Part shown: piece by piece, positions 41,801 to 49,386 of the stretch
Layout: the number at the start of each line of letters is the position of its first letter
Numbering within the stretch: the first letter of the stretch is position 1
Source: Enterobacter cloacae subsp. cloacae ATCC 13047
GTDB lineage: Bacteria; Pseudomonadota; Gammaproteobacteria; Enterobacterales; Enterobacteriaceae
Reading direction: 5' to 3'
DNA: 64,000 nt
NCBI RefSeq assembly: GCF_000025565.1
Contig: NC_014108.1
Span: forward strand, 20,654-84,653
Program-made: the position numbers and the translations under genes
Notes under the pieces: generated by a model
What the model saw: only the letters and a program-made list of their open reading frames with translations
Database searches by the model: none
What the model was told of the DNA's origin: nothing

Positions 41801-41814
41801 TTATACAACTGGTA

Positions 41815-42021
41815 CTACAGGCCAGAACACTTCGGCCAGAGACTCGTGACAATGAGAGTAGCCAGCCCAATAGCTAAAAAAATCAGTGCTGGCACAGTCG
41901 ATAAGCGGATCAACATGGCTATACCCGTCACGATCATATCACTCACATCATTCATGGCCTGCCAATCATTAAACGATGGTGGGTTCATTATGGTACTCAA
42001 AAACAGTTCTAAAAATTGCAT
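41815..42021 (-). CDS. Small membrane protein
   Basis: The 68-residue protein has a very strong ribosome binding site (GGAGGACGA) and one membrane segment (about 38-62, LIRLSTVPALIFLAIGLATL). The N-terminus is amphipathic (MQFLELFLSTIMNPPSFNDW). It is the last gene of a minus-strand run of small accessory genes. No family recognised. Confidence 0.6.
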   Translation of the reverse strand: MQFLELFLSTIMNPPSFNDWQAMNDVSDMIVTGIAMLIRLSTVPALIFLAIGLATLIVTSLWPKCSGL

Positions 42022-42039
42022 TCGTCCTCCAGGGCAACC

Positions 42040-42255
42040 TTATTCTTCGACTGTGCCTATACGTTTTTGACAGCTGCCGCAGTATGCGGTTTTCTTTTCC
42101 TTCGTTCTCACATAATCCCACATGTGCGTATTATCGCCACTACCGCCGTCAAAACGATAAAATACTGAAGTAGAACCACTTACAGTTGCCCGAACATAAA
42201 ATTCGTCATACCCACAATAAGGACACTTCTGAATCCCGCCACGAATTTTCTTCAT
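42040..42255 (-). CDS. Zinc-ribbon protein
   Basis: The 71-residue protein has two CxxC knuckles (CPYCGYDE near the start, CGSCQKRI near the end), with a beta-rich middle. This makes a single zinc ribbon, common in small phage and plasmid proteins. Function unknown. Confidence 0.7.
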   Translation of the reverse strand: MKKIRGGIQKCPYCGYDEFYVRATVSGSTSVFYRFDGGSGDNTHMWDYVRTKEKKTAYCGSCQKRIGTVEE

Positions 42256-42273
42256 AGAAATGTTATCCGTTGT

Positions 42274-42570
42274 TTAAGGCGCTATGCCCGTATCCCAGCG
42301 CCAGGTATCCGGGCCATCTTCACCGGCGCAAGCACTGGCGACAACCTGATCATAACGCTCGCCAGCCAGCTCCCGAACCATCTGATCTATTACCCAGCGA
42401 AGATGATGCACCTCGTCACTTCCCCCAAATCGACTTGCCAGTTCGATAGCACGTTCAATGCGCTGTTGTTCGTCCGGGGGAGGAAAGCATCGTAAATTGT
42501 CGGGAGATTGAGTAACCATTTCAGTTTTGCTGCCCTGTTTTCTCATGTGATTAAAGCTATCTTTCATCAT
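42274..42570 (-). CDS. Hypothetical protein, phage/plasmid type
   Basis: The 98-residue protein contains PDEQQRIERAIELASRFGG, VIDQMVRELAGERYDQVV and an end WDTGIAP. These resemble small proteins I recall from enterobacterial prophages and plasmids (C-terminal W-D-x-G-I-A-P), of unknown function. Confidence 0.6.
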   Translation of the reverse strand: MMKDSFNHMRKQGSKTEMVTQSPDNLRCFPPPDEQQRIERAIELASRFGGSDEVHHLRWVIDQMVRELAGERYDQVVASACAGEDGPDTWRWDTGIAP

Positions 42571-42756
42571 TGATTCGACACTCCTTTTGAACTCCTGGAC
42601 ATCACTATCGGGGCGGTTCTCGAAAAACTACATTTGGTACGGTATGGCATAGTAACTGTCCGATTTATTGACTGTGCTCTCGACGCCAAATTGAGATTCG
42701 CTGTTGTTCGTCTGTCATACTTTCCTCTAAATTTTGATGAACGCGCAATTTTGGAA

Positions 42757-43269
42757 CTAACTGGCAAATGAAATAACAACCCGCGTTTTGTCTGGATCTC
42801 CAAGCCGTTTTAGAATAAGCAGGTCCTCAAAAAACTTCGGTTTCAGATATTCTCTGATCGTCATACGCTTGCCGCGCCCTGGGGGGTGAGGGTTATCGCG
42901 ATTTGCGTCATTTCTTCTGTTTTCGAACTCAACATCATAATCGAACTCAAGTAGCTCGCTGACCAGATACCAGGTAGCCGAAGTGTTATTTTCATGGTCC
43001 GGCCACTCTGTTGTTCCGTTAAACTCCCAGAGGCTTTCGATTTGCGCAGCAGCCTTTTCCACAGCTGGCAGTCCTCGCGGCTCACTGAGTACCGGAACGC
43101 AGGCATAGTTTCTGACATCTGCAAGGAAGGCGAAAACGCCGTAGTTCTGTTCTGAGAAGGGATGATGTGTTTTCTCATCGTACCTGGTAAAAATGTCGTC
43201 ATGCACATTCTCCCAGCCATGCTCTGTAAGGATCTGAACTTGTGTCGCGATACCGGTTCCCATCTGCAT
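42757..43269 (-). CDS. Hypothetical protein, soluble
   Basis: The 170-residue protein has no signal peptide or membrane segment. Visible parts are VHDDIFTRYDEKTHHPFSEQ, a variable middle and a basic end (GKRMTIREYLKPKFFEDLLI). It resembles phage-type hypothetical proteins. Ribosome binding site AGGAGAG is good. Confidence 0.6.
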   Translation of the reverse strand: MQMGTGIATQVQILTEHGWENVHDDIFTRYDEKTHHPFSEQNYGVFAFLADVRNYACVPVLSEPRGLPAVEKAAAQIESLWEFNGTTEWPDHENNTSATWYLVSELLEFDYDVEFENRRNDANRDNPHPPGRGKRMTIREYLKPKFFEDLLILKRLGDPDKTRVVISFAS

Positions 43270-43288
43270 CTCTCCTGTTTAAAACATT

Positions 43289-43762
43289 TTACCTATGCCG
43301 CTGCCGCCAGATCGAAGGTTCAACCGGCTCCTTCTCAGACCATAATCCTCTCCGTGCAGTCCGGGCATCCCGTTCATAACGCAGATATTCAGGCTCAGTG
43401 GCGAGGCCCTTATAACGGTATACCCACGCCATGCCTGAATATACCTGTGTGGCGTTAATATCTCGGCCATCCAGTATCAGAGTTGCCAGTAATCGACCAT
43501 AGCGGTCCCGCTTTTCTCCGACAGCAAGCACAGTTTTCCCTCCCACGATTGCCGTCAGTGCCTGCCTTGACCGTTGACCAAAAGGCTGAGCCTTTTCAGG
43601 AGCATCAATCCCATTAAGCCTGACGCGCGTTGCAACATTCCCAGCCAGGATTTCTACAGTATCACCATCCAGCACTCGGACAATTTTTCCAGTGATATCA
43701 GCCTCAGCCACTACAGGAATGCTCAGCATTATCAGCGGCAATACCTTTAGCGCGTTATTCAT
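43289..43762 (-). CDS. Secreted thermonuclease-like protein (SNase fold)
   Basis: The 157-residue protein has a signal peptide (MNNALKVLPLIMLSIPVVA) and a staphylococcal nuclease domain: VRVLDGDTVEIL-type strand (IVRVLDGDTVEIL), RVRLNGIDAPEKAQPFGQR and GEKRDRYGRLLATL. The Arg, Asp and Glu residues used for calcium binding and catalysis are present. Similar small nucleases are carried by several conjugative plasmids and are exported to the periplasm. A box C site lies just upstream (43778-43797). Confidence 0.88.
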   Translation of the reverse strand: MNNALKVLPLIMLSIPVVAEADITGKIVRVLDGDTVEILAGNVATRVRLNGIDAPEKAQPFGQRSRQALTAIVGGKTVLAVGEKRDRYGRLLATLILDGRDINATQVYSGMAWVYRYKGLATEPEYLRYERDARTARRGLWSEKEPVEPSIWRQRHR

Positions 43763-43777
43763 TTTCCCCTCTGGACA

Positions 43778-43820
43778 AATAACAGATAAGTGTTACTATC
43801 ATGATACATATTGGTATCAT
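43778..43820. promoter_or_regulatory. Composite box C + box B between divergent genes
   Basis: Box C AATAACAGATAAGTGTTACT (43778-43797) and box B ATGATACATATTGGTATCAT (43801-43820) have centres 23 bases apart, serving the nuclease gene (minus) and the gene at 43853 (plus). Confidence 0.65.
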
Positions 43821-43852
43821 GTCAAGCATTATCAACTTTGAGGTAGCTCGTC

Positions 43853-44263
43853 GTGTTGAAGTCTATAAGTAAAATCTTTCGAGGCGGTTTTAAAGCTGAA
43901 GCTACAGGCGTAATTCTGTTAATTATTTTCTATTATCTTCTGCTTAGCCGTACAGGTGAAACATTATCCACCTATGAATTCGTCACATCTTTACTTTGGA
44001 TGAATTTCATCACGGCCATCAGTTTATGGTTACAATCCATTCGTTTTTATAAAAATGCACTCAGAAGGAATGATAAAGAAGACCTTAAGTTGAGTGCTGC
44101 TGCTTCTATGTGCCTGGCGGTAATGTTTATGGCAGGAAGTATTACAATGCAGAGTATTCCCCCCCTGTCAGGGCAATATCTAATAATTGCGCTGGCATCT
44201 TTTTATGGATTAGCCATTGGTTTGTTTTCTGTTGCAACTTTATATAGGGCCGCCCAGCAGTGA
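43853..44263 (+). CDS. Four-helix membrane protein
   Basis: The 136-residue protein starts at GTG with GAGG nine bases upstream. It has hydrophobic segments at about 19-33, 42-62, 83-102 and 108-128, consistent with a small four-helix membrane protein. It is divergent from the nuclease gene across the paired operator. No family recognised. Confidence 0.6.
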   Translation: MLKSISKIFRGGFKAEATGVILLIIFYYLLLSRTGETLSTYEFVTSLLWMNFITAISLWLQSIRFYKNALRRNDKEDLKLSAAASMCLAVMFMAGSITMQSIPPLSGQYLIIALASFYGLAIGLFSVATLYRAAQQ

Positions 44264-44356
44264 TGGACGGCGCGAACATCCTGAGCAACGCGGAACATTA
44301 AGAGGTGGGATCGGTAACTTGCCCCGCTATCTGGTCAAAATATTAAGGTACTAAAC

Positions 44357-45025
44357 TTGCATATCCAACCCCGGACTCATTTATTGACTTCATGCGCAAA
44401 GGGAAAGAACCATTTCACATCCACCTCTCCGGTTCTGGAAATTATGCCGAATACAACACCGAAATTATTGATTGAGACATGGCTGAGTAAACTCAGAAGT
44501 TACCCGCCTGAACGAGCCGTATCCGTAATTGACCTCTATAGGGGAGCACACTGGTCTTGCGCCAAAGAGATCCTCAAAACGACACCTAACCTGGACCTAT
44601 GGGTTATATCAGCTGGCATGGGTTTACTTCATTGTTCTGAAGAGGTAATTCCGTATGAAGCGACCTTCAACAAGTTGCCTTTTGCACCTTCTTCCTGGTG
44701 GGAAACTCTGACTGAAGCAACTCAAGGAGTACGTCGTTCCAGTTCGATAGCTCAGCTCATGCAAACATATCCCGGCGATAATTACGTTATTTCAGGATCA
44801 CCGGTCTACGTTGCAGCTGTTGAACGTGATATCACAGCAGGCATGGCCTCTCTGATTAATCCTCTTGCACAGTTAACGGTCATTACATCAGGCGGCTATA
44901 AAGGAATGCTTGAGCCATATCTTGTCAGAAGCCATGCAGGTATGCTGAACAGTCTCAACGCTAATATGGTTTGCCTGAACATCAAGCTCGCCAGAAGCAT
45001 CATACAAAATATTGGATGTAGCTAA
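44357..45025 (+). CDS. DUF6884-like protein
   Basis: The 222-residue protein starts at TTG with AAGGTA before it. The start LLTSCAKGK, the middle VIDLYRGAHWSCAKEIL and WVISAGMGLLHCSEEVIPYEATF match the pattern of DUF6884/YaaA-like proteins (SC-x-KK near the start and an ISA-x-GL-x-(5-10)-PY motif). These occur in phages and beside nucleoside-modification or defence genes; the activity is not established. No such partner gene is seen nearby. Confidence 0.65.
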   Translation: MHIQPRTHLLTSCAKGKNHFTSTSPVLEIMPNTTPKLLIETWLSKLRSYPPERAVSVIDLYRGAHWSCAKEILKTTPNLDLWVISAGMGLLHCSEEVIPYEATFNKLPFAPSSWWETLTEATQGVRRSSSIAQLMQTYPGDNYVISGSPVYVAAVERDITAGMASLINPLAQLTVITSGGYKGMLEPYLVRSHAGMLNSLNANMVCLNIKLARSIIQNIGCS

Positions 45026-45089
45026 TCCTTATTTCACAACAATGCGATATTTAAAAACTGAAACCAAATGACAGATATGGGAGAGTTAA

Positions 45090-45242
45090 ATGTTAGGTAA
45101 TGAGCATGAATTGAACACCTACATAATACTGGGTCTACTCTTGTTCACCGGGGCAGCTTTTCTCTGTAAAGGCGCAGTTGGCAATCTTGCCGCTCTTGCT
45201 GGCCTGGCAATGTCTGTTTTTGCACTAATTATCTGGTTGTGA
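45090..45242 (+). CDS. 50-residue membrane peptide
   Basis: A short gene after GGGAGAG coding MLGNEHELNTYIILGLLLFT then two hydrophobic segments (about 11-26 and 32-50). It is probably an inner-membrane micropeptide with both ends close to the membrane. It follows the DUF6884-like gene after 64 bases. No family recognised. Confidence 0.5.
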   Translation: MLGNEHELNTYIILGLLLFTGAAFLCKGAVGNLAALAGLAMSVFALIIWL

Positions 45243-45356
45243 GAGGCCGCACCTGTGGCCTATTGCACGGCTATCGCTTACTTTAGAGACATCTAGGCTC
45301 ACTGGACGTTAGACTCATTCTGTCCAGCCCCGCTCGCGGCTGTTTGTGTATAAAGC

Positions 45357-45794
45357 TTATTTATCCAGCCACGCTGCCCCTATCCAGACTCCGTGGGCGA
45401 TAGAATGCGCATGTTCTGCTATATCGGTTTCACCATAAGGATCATTACTTACCTCGCAGTCAGCTCCGCCAATGGTGTTGTCCAGTGTCACCACAACGTC
45501 GTAGGCAGGATATGCTGTCTTGATAGCCTCACGTATGGCGTTACTGTACCGCTGCTGTTCCTGCTGCGTCAGCATGTCAAATACAGCTTTCACGCCCACG
45601 GTGTATGTGATGAGAGGTAGCTGCGGCATAGCGCTGCCTGTCGGAAACAGCGCTTCATGTGCGCGGTGCTCTGCCTCGGTCATATTTTCAATATCGTGCT
45701 GACGCTGGCAGCGCGTACAGCGGATTTTCCCGCCAGGCATATCCTCGCCGCAATTCGGGCAGTTCTCCAGATTGTCCTCTTTATTGATCCTCAT
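45357..45794 (-). CDS. Zinc-ribbon hypothetical protein
   Basis: The 145-residue protein has an N-terminal zinc ribbon (CPNCGEDMPGGKIRCTRCQRQ, Cys pairs at about residues 12-15 and 26-29) followed by a helical, soluble domain. It overlaps the RelB-like gene upstream by four bases, so they form an operon. It could be a partner of that DNA-binding protein, though no RelE-type toxin features are visible. Confidence 0.65.
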   Translation of the reverse strand: MRINKEDNLENCPNCGEDMPGGKIRCTRCQRQHDIENMTEAEHRAHEALFPTGSAMPQLPLITYTVGVKAVFDMLTQQEQQRYSNAIREAIKTAYPAYDVVVTLDNTIGGADCEVSNDPYGETDIAEHAHSIAHGVWIGAAWLDK

Positions 45795-46330
45795 TCCAGC
45801 TCTCCTTTCCTGACACAGTGAACTAAACCGGCCACTTTACTCTCAAATTCATGGACGGCGAATGCAAAACTAGTCTGTTCCAGCGTAGAAAATGTTACTT
45901 TCTCATAGCCGTACCCGAAATTTCGCGTATCAACAAGAATACTCAAAGCCTTATTAAAAGCATTCAGTGCCAGTTCAGCATCCCGGTTATCTGGAATAAG
46001 GCTGATTTTATCTTTGGCACAACGGTACAGTGCATCGAGGCGGCGGTAATACTCCATCAGTTTTGCCTTTTCAATCCCGTCCGGCTGTTCAGTCCATGCC
46101 TGTAAATTGGAGATCACCGCAAGAGCTTCAGCTAACATATCTGAACTTTCACGTAATAAATCATGCGGTGTTTTCACAACGGAGGTGATCACAAACGGCA
46201 GTTTCTTTTGCTCAGCAACATACTGATAAAACGCTGCAATAGCCTGAGTCTGGCTAATGTTAAGCAGCTTCAGCACCTCATCTGCCTGGTTCTTTATATC
46301 ATCATCAATGCGTGCGTTAATGGTCGCCAT
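45791..46330 (-). CDS. RelB/DinJ-like DNA-binding protein with long C-terminal extension
   Basis: The 179-residue protein starts MATINARIDDDIKNQADEVL, a typical RelB/DinJ antitoxin RHH domain (about 1-50). RelB-type antitoxins are 80-100 residues; here about 120 residues of helical sequence follow, with no toxin motif. No RelE/YafQ-type toxin gene is adjacent. A perfect 19-base inverted repeat lies 36 bases upstream and is probably its operator. It may be a stand-alone autoregulated repressor derived from an antitoxin. Confidence 0.7.
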   Translation of the reverse strand: MATINARIDDDIKNQADEVLKLLNISQTQAIAAFYQYVAEQKKLPFVITSVVKTPHDLLRESSDMLAEALAVISNLQAWTEQPDGIEKAKLMEYYRRLDALYRCAKDKISLIPDNRDAELALNAFNKALSILVDTRNFGYGYEKVTFSTLEQTSFAFAVHEFESKVAGLVHCVRKGELE

Positions 46331-46365
46331 TGTCCTCTCTCCTTGTGGTGGTCACACATTAACCA

Positions 46366-46412
46366 TAATGCATTTTTGCATTACAAGCAAGCAGTAATGC
46401 AAAAATGCATTA
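46366..46412. promoter_or_regulatory. Perfect 19-base inverted repeat operator
   Basis: Arms TAATGCATTTTTGCATTAC and its exact reverse complement, separated by nine bases (AAGCAAGCA). Each arm is itself palindromic (AATGCA-TTTT-TGCATT), giving four half-sites. It lies between the RelB-like gene (minus) and umuD. Confidence 0.75.
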
Positions 46413-46438
46413 CATATACAGCTCTAAAGGAGAGCAAA

Positions 46439-46454
46439 TTTGCGCATGCGCAAA
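46439..46454. promoter_or_regulatory. Box A palindrome (copy 10)
   Basis: Perfect TTTGCGCATGCGCAAA, upstream of umuD (about 200 bases). Confidence 0.7.
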
Positions 46455-46623
46455 ATATAAAACCATGTTTGCCGTTACCACAACATCATCGTTACACTAT
46501 ACCGGGGGAGGGGTGTCATTGGGTTGGTTTGTTGGTGGAGGCATCCCTCTCTTTTTAGCCTTAAATCATACAGGTAGCATTTTCCCTGTATCGGTCACTT
46601 GAAATCTCCATACGGGTCAATAA

Positions 46624-46643
46624 TACTGTACAAAAACACAGTA
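46624..46643 (+). promoter_or_regulatory. LexA-binding box (SOS box)
   Basis: TACTGTACAAAAACACAGTA matches the SOS consensus TACTG-n10-CAGTA in every fixed position. It is 13 bases upstream of the umuD start. umuDC would therefore be damage-inducible through LexA. Confidence 0.9.
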
Positions 46644-46656
46644 TAGAGTTAACTGT

Positions 46657-47094
46657 ATGAAACACATTTCATTGGTTCAGCCTGATATTCAGCGAGTCTC
46701 AAGTAAACAGCCTTTCTTTGGTGATTTGATCCCTTGTGGCTTTCCACTCCCCTCTGAAGGCATTGAAGATCAACCTCTTGATTTGCATAACTACTGTGTA
46801 AAGCGCCCTTCAAGCACCTTCTTCATTCGATGCGATGGCCTTTCTATGATTGATGCAGGTATTGCGCCGCGAGATTTGCTGGTAGTAGATTGCTCTATTC
46901 GCCCTGAGCATGGAGCCATTGTTGTGGCCCGTGTAGATGGTGAGTTCACAGTAAAAAAATTACAGCTTCGTCCGTTTCCTGCACTAATCCCAATGAACCC
47001 AGACTTTCCCGTCATTGAAGTAGAGCCGGAACTTCTTGAAATTTTTGGCGTGGTTACTTTCAGTATCAGGGACTGCCTTCATGTTTCTGCATAG
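46657..47094 (+). CDS. umuD: UmuD-like subunit of translesion polymerase V
   Basis: The 145-residue S24 peptidase-like protein carries the Cys27-Gly28 self-cleavage site, the nucleophile Ser63 (CDGLSMID) and the catalytic Lys100 (GEFTVKKLQL). RecA-stimulated cleavage gives the active form that joins UmuC. Length (139 in E. coli) and the LexA box fit well. Plasmid homologues are called MucA, ImpA or RumA; which branch is uncertain. Confidence 0.92.
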   Translation: MKHISLVQPDIQRVSSKQPFFGDLIPCGFPLPSEGIEDQPLDLHNYCVKRPSSTFFIRCDGLSMIDAGIAPRDLLVVDCSIRPEHGAIVVARVDGEFTVKKLQLRPFPALIPMNPDFPVIEVEPELLEIFGVVTFSIRDCLHVSA

Positions 47095-48343
47095 TGATGC
47101 TAATGCATTTTATGTAAGCTGCCAGACAGCAATGGAGCCTAGTCTTATAGGTAAGCCAGTCATTGTCACCACGAATAATGATGGTGCTATCGCAGCCTTA
47201 AATACTGAAGCAAAGTCACTGGGCCTTAAACGTGGACAGCCTTTGTTTGAGATCCAGCAAGTAATTCGGGATAACCATGTCAGGGTGTTTTCATCCAATT
47301 TCGTGCTTTATGGGGATTTTTCTGCACGTTTTCATACCACGATTGGTGAAAGTGTACCCCGCCATGAAATTTACAGTTGTGATGAAGTTTTTGCATCCCT
47401 GCATGGCATGGATAAGCTTGTCAGCTTCGAAGATTTTGGTCGGGAGCTACGTGAAAAAGTTTACCGGCATACCTCGTTGAAATGCGGTATTGGCATTGCG
47501 GAAACCAAAACTCTCTGCAAAGCAGCTACCTGGGCCGCCAAAAAGTACCCCCAAACGAAAGGCGTGGTCGTAATAAGTGACCCCGCCAGGCGTGACCGGC
47601 TTTTAGCGCTAATTCCTGTCCGTGAAGTGTGGGGGATCGGCAGCAGGCTTGCTAAACGCCTCAATGAAATGGGCATAGTCACCGCCCTTGAATTAGCCAG
47701 AATGGATACACGGCTTGTTCGTAAGCTGATGGGAGTAGTTGTTGAACGCACCGTGCGGGAGCTGCGCGGCGAAGCCTGCTTTGGGCTTGATACTAACCCG
47801 CCATCACGAAAGCAGATAATAGTGTCCCGCTCCTTCGGTCAACGCACGACTGATCTCGAAGACGTTCGGCAGGCTATATGCGCTTTCAGCTGCCAGGCCG
47901 CTGAGAAACTCCGCAGAGATCGCAGTTTTGCGGGTGCTGTTACTGTTTTCATACAAAACAGCCGCCACAGCCAGGCTGAACCTTATTTCTCCGCCGTTGC
48001 ACTCGAACCACTACCTGTTACACAGGACTCACGGGATTTAATCCAGGCCGCTCAAACAGCACTTCTCCGAATCTGGAAACCAGGTGTCCATTATGCGAAA
48101 GCTGGAGTTATGCTTAGTGACATTGGTGATGGCCGGGAACAACTGGACCTGTTTAGCAATAAGCAGCCAGGAAGAAACAGCAAGGCCTTAATGCAGATTA
48201 TTGATAAGCTGAATTTGGCAGAGCGCGGCACTATCTTTATGGCCGGTGAGGGGGTTCATCGCAAGTATAAAGGCAAACAGCAGTGGCTGTCGCCCTGCTA
48301 TACGACACGCTGGAAGGACATACCTGTTGCCTGGCTAAAATAA
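47081..48343 (+). CDS. umuC: UmuC-like Y-family DNA polymerase
   Basis: The 420-residue protein starts at ATG 47081, inside the last codons of umuD (overlap of 14 bases); longer upstream starts are unsupported. It has the Y-family motifs: FLHSDANAFYVSC at the start (catalytic Asp), IYSCDEVFASLHGMD, GIGIAETKTLCKAATWAAKK and the C-terminal little-finger region. Length is equal to E. coli UmuC (422). It extends primers past lesions and raises SOS mutagenesis. Confidence 0.94.
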   Translation: MFLHSDANAFYVSCQTAMEPSLIGKPVIVTTNNDGAIAALNTEAKSLGLKRGQPLFEIQQVIRDNHVRVFSSNFVLYGDFSARFHTTIGESVPRHEIYSCDEVFASLHGMDKLVSFEDFGRELREKVYRHTSLKCGIGIAETKTLCKAATWAAKKYPQTKGVVVISDPARRDRLLALIPVREVWGIGSRLAKRLNEMGIVTALELARMDTRLVRKLMGVVVERTVRELRGEACFGLDTNPPSRKQIIVSRSFGQRTTDLEDVRQAICAFSCQAAEKLRRDRSFAGAVTVFIQNSRHSQAEPYFSAVALEPLPVTQDSRDLIQAAQTALLRIWKPGVHYAKAGVMLSDIGDGREQLDLFSNKQPGRNSKALMQIIDKLNLAERGTIFMAGEGVHRKYKGKQQWLSPCYTTRWKDIPVAWLK

Positions 48344-48345
48344 GA

Positions 48346-48365
48346 AACCCGCCAGTGGGCGGGTT
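48346..48365 (+). terminator. Hairpin after umuC
   Basis: AACCCGCC-AGTG-GGCGGGTT directly after the umuC stop. It lacks a T-run, so it may act as a bidirectional or weak terminator. Confidence 0.5.
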
Positions 48366-48385
48366 GCATGGATTCTAGTGAGAGA

Positions 48386-48808
48386 CTACTCACCTGAAAC
48401 TTCATACCGTTTCAGGGCTTCTTCACCTTCGCTCTCTATTATCTCTCGTAGCGCACGCGGGTACACCCCCACTCCTTTATAATGGACAAGCTTTCCATGA
48501 ATACGGAAGGTTCGCATCTGACCGATCGAGGGCCGCTTTCGGGGCCGGGTATTGTCGAGTAGCTCATCCGGCTCAATACCGTCCTGACGCAGCAAAGAAA
48601 GATGCTCACGGATTTTGTCCTGCTTTTCTTTCTGCCGCAGCCGTTCTTCTTCAAGCTGTGCTTCACGCGTCTCAATAATACGATTCAAATCCGCACGTAC
48701 AATCCCCAGCAGGCGCAAATCCATTTTTTTGAACACAGCAGTACGGCGGGTAATGCTCGATAAATATTCAGCTACTGCGTTCACGGTCAGAGGCGTTTTT
48801 TTATTCAT
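48386..48808 (-). CDS. H-NS-like nucleoid protein
   Basis: The 140-residue protein has an H-NS layout: a helical N-terminal oligomerisation part (DLRLLGIVRADLNRIIETRE), the linker motif LRQDGIEPDELL (H-NS has LIADGIDPNELL) and a C-terminal domain with HYKGVGVYPRALREII at the place of the DNA-binding WTGQGRTPAVIKKAM loop. The key QGR of H-NS is replaced by VGV, so the DNA-binding mode may differ. Together with the Hha-like protein at 32689 it could silence the plasmid's own AT-rich genes in new hosts. It follows a co-directional gene by 12 bases. Confidence 0.8.
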   Translation of the reverse strand: MNKKTPLTVNAVAEYLSSITRRTAVFKKMDLRLLGIVRADLNRIIETREAQLEEERLRQKEKQDKIREHLSLLRQDGIEPDELLDNTRPRKRPSIGQMRTFRIHGKLVHYKGVGVYPRALREIIESEGEEALKRYEVSGE

Positions 48809-48820
48809 TGTCGTGATCGC

Positions 48821-49255
48821 TTATGGTTTGTTACTAACGGAGAGGTCGAAGGGGATATAGTTGTCCTGTTCGAGAACAAAATAGCTTAAATCCTCCATGC
48901 GAAATGCTCTGTCTTTCTCAGGGCTATACCAGATATACCCTCGCTTGAACGTCTGTTCATCTACATTGACGATCAAGCTAAACGGTTCTTCTTCCAATGC
49001 CTCTTTTTCACGGCCAAACAACGGGCTGTACAGTCCAGACAGGCGGATCACGCTATCACGCTTTTCGTTGTAAGTACGAATTGCGCGATAAATCGCTGAA
49101 TGTTTGAACTCAACGAAATCATAAGGCTTGATTTTGAGTACGAGGCTTTTCGCGACAGCTTTGATTAACTCACCACCGCTTTTACTAAGGAGCAATAGCG
49201 TTTGTTCAATGGAATCCATCAACCTCTTGTTTTGTAAGTTAAACTTATCTGTCAT
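48821..49255 (-). CDS. Hypothetical protein upstream of the H-NS-like gene
   Basis: The 144-residue soluble protein (MTDKFNLQNKRLMDSIEQTL) has a helical first half and a mixed second half (FKRGYIWYSPEKDRAFRMED). It is 12 bases upstream of the H-NS-like gene and probably in its operon. No family recognised. Confidence 0.6.
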   Translation of the reverse strand: MTDKFNLQNKRLMDSIEQTLLLLSKSGGELIKAVAKSLVLKIKPYDFVEFKHSAIYRAIRTYNEKRDSVIRLSGLYSPLFGREKEALEEEPFSLIVNVDEQTFKRGYIWYSPEKDRAFRMEDLSYFVLEQDNYIPFDLSVSNKP

Positions 49256-49330
49256 TAAAATTCACTCCGAAATCAAATTAATTAATCATTGCACAAAATT
49301 TAAATTATCTCAATCAAGAGGGGTTTGTAT

Positions 49331-49362
49331 TATAACAGTTACGTGATACATTTTTATATCAT
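49331..49362. promoter_or_regulatory. Box B with overlapping partial box C
   Basis: Box B GTGATACATTTTTATATCAT (49343-49362), with a box C-like TATAACAGTTACGTGA running into its left arm, 24 bases before the TTG start at 49387. Confidence 0.55.
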
Positions 49363-49386
49363 GACAATTAGCATGAGGATTCATAA

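Noticed and set aside
42665..42718. 17-codon frame (MTDEQQRISIWRREHSQ) with a strong GAGGAAAG ribosome binding site
   Set aside because: Too short to support alone. It may be the truncated start of a gene related to that at 42274, but no continuation was found.
44391..44400. CATGCGCAAA resembling half of box A inside the DUF6884-like gene
   Set aside because: Only one arm is present, and the codons are explained by the conserved SCAKGK motif.
46405..46602. Plus-strand frame of 65 codons before umuD
   Set aside because: It starts inside the operator and crosses box A, and its protein shows no plausible features.
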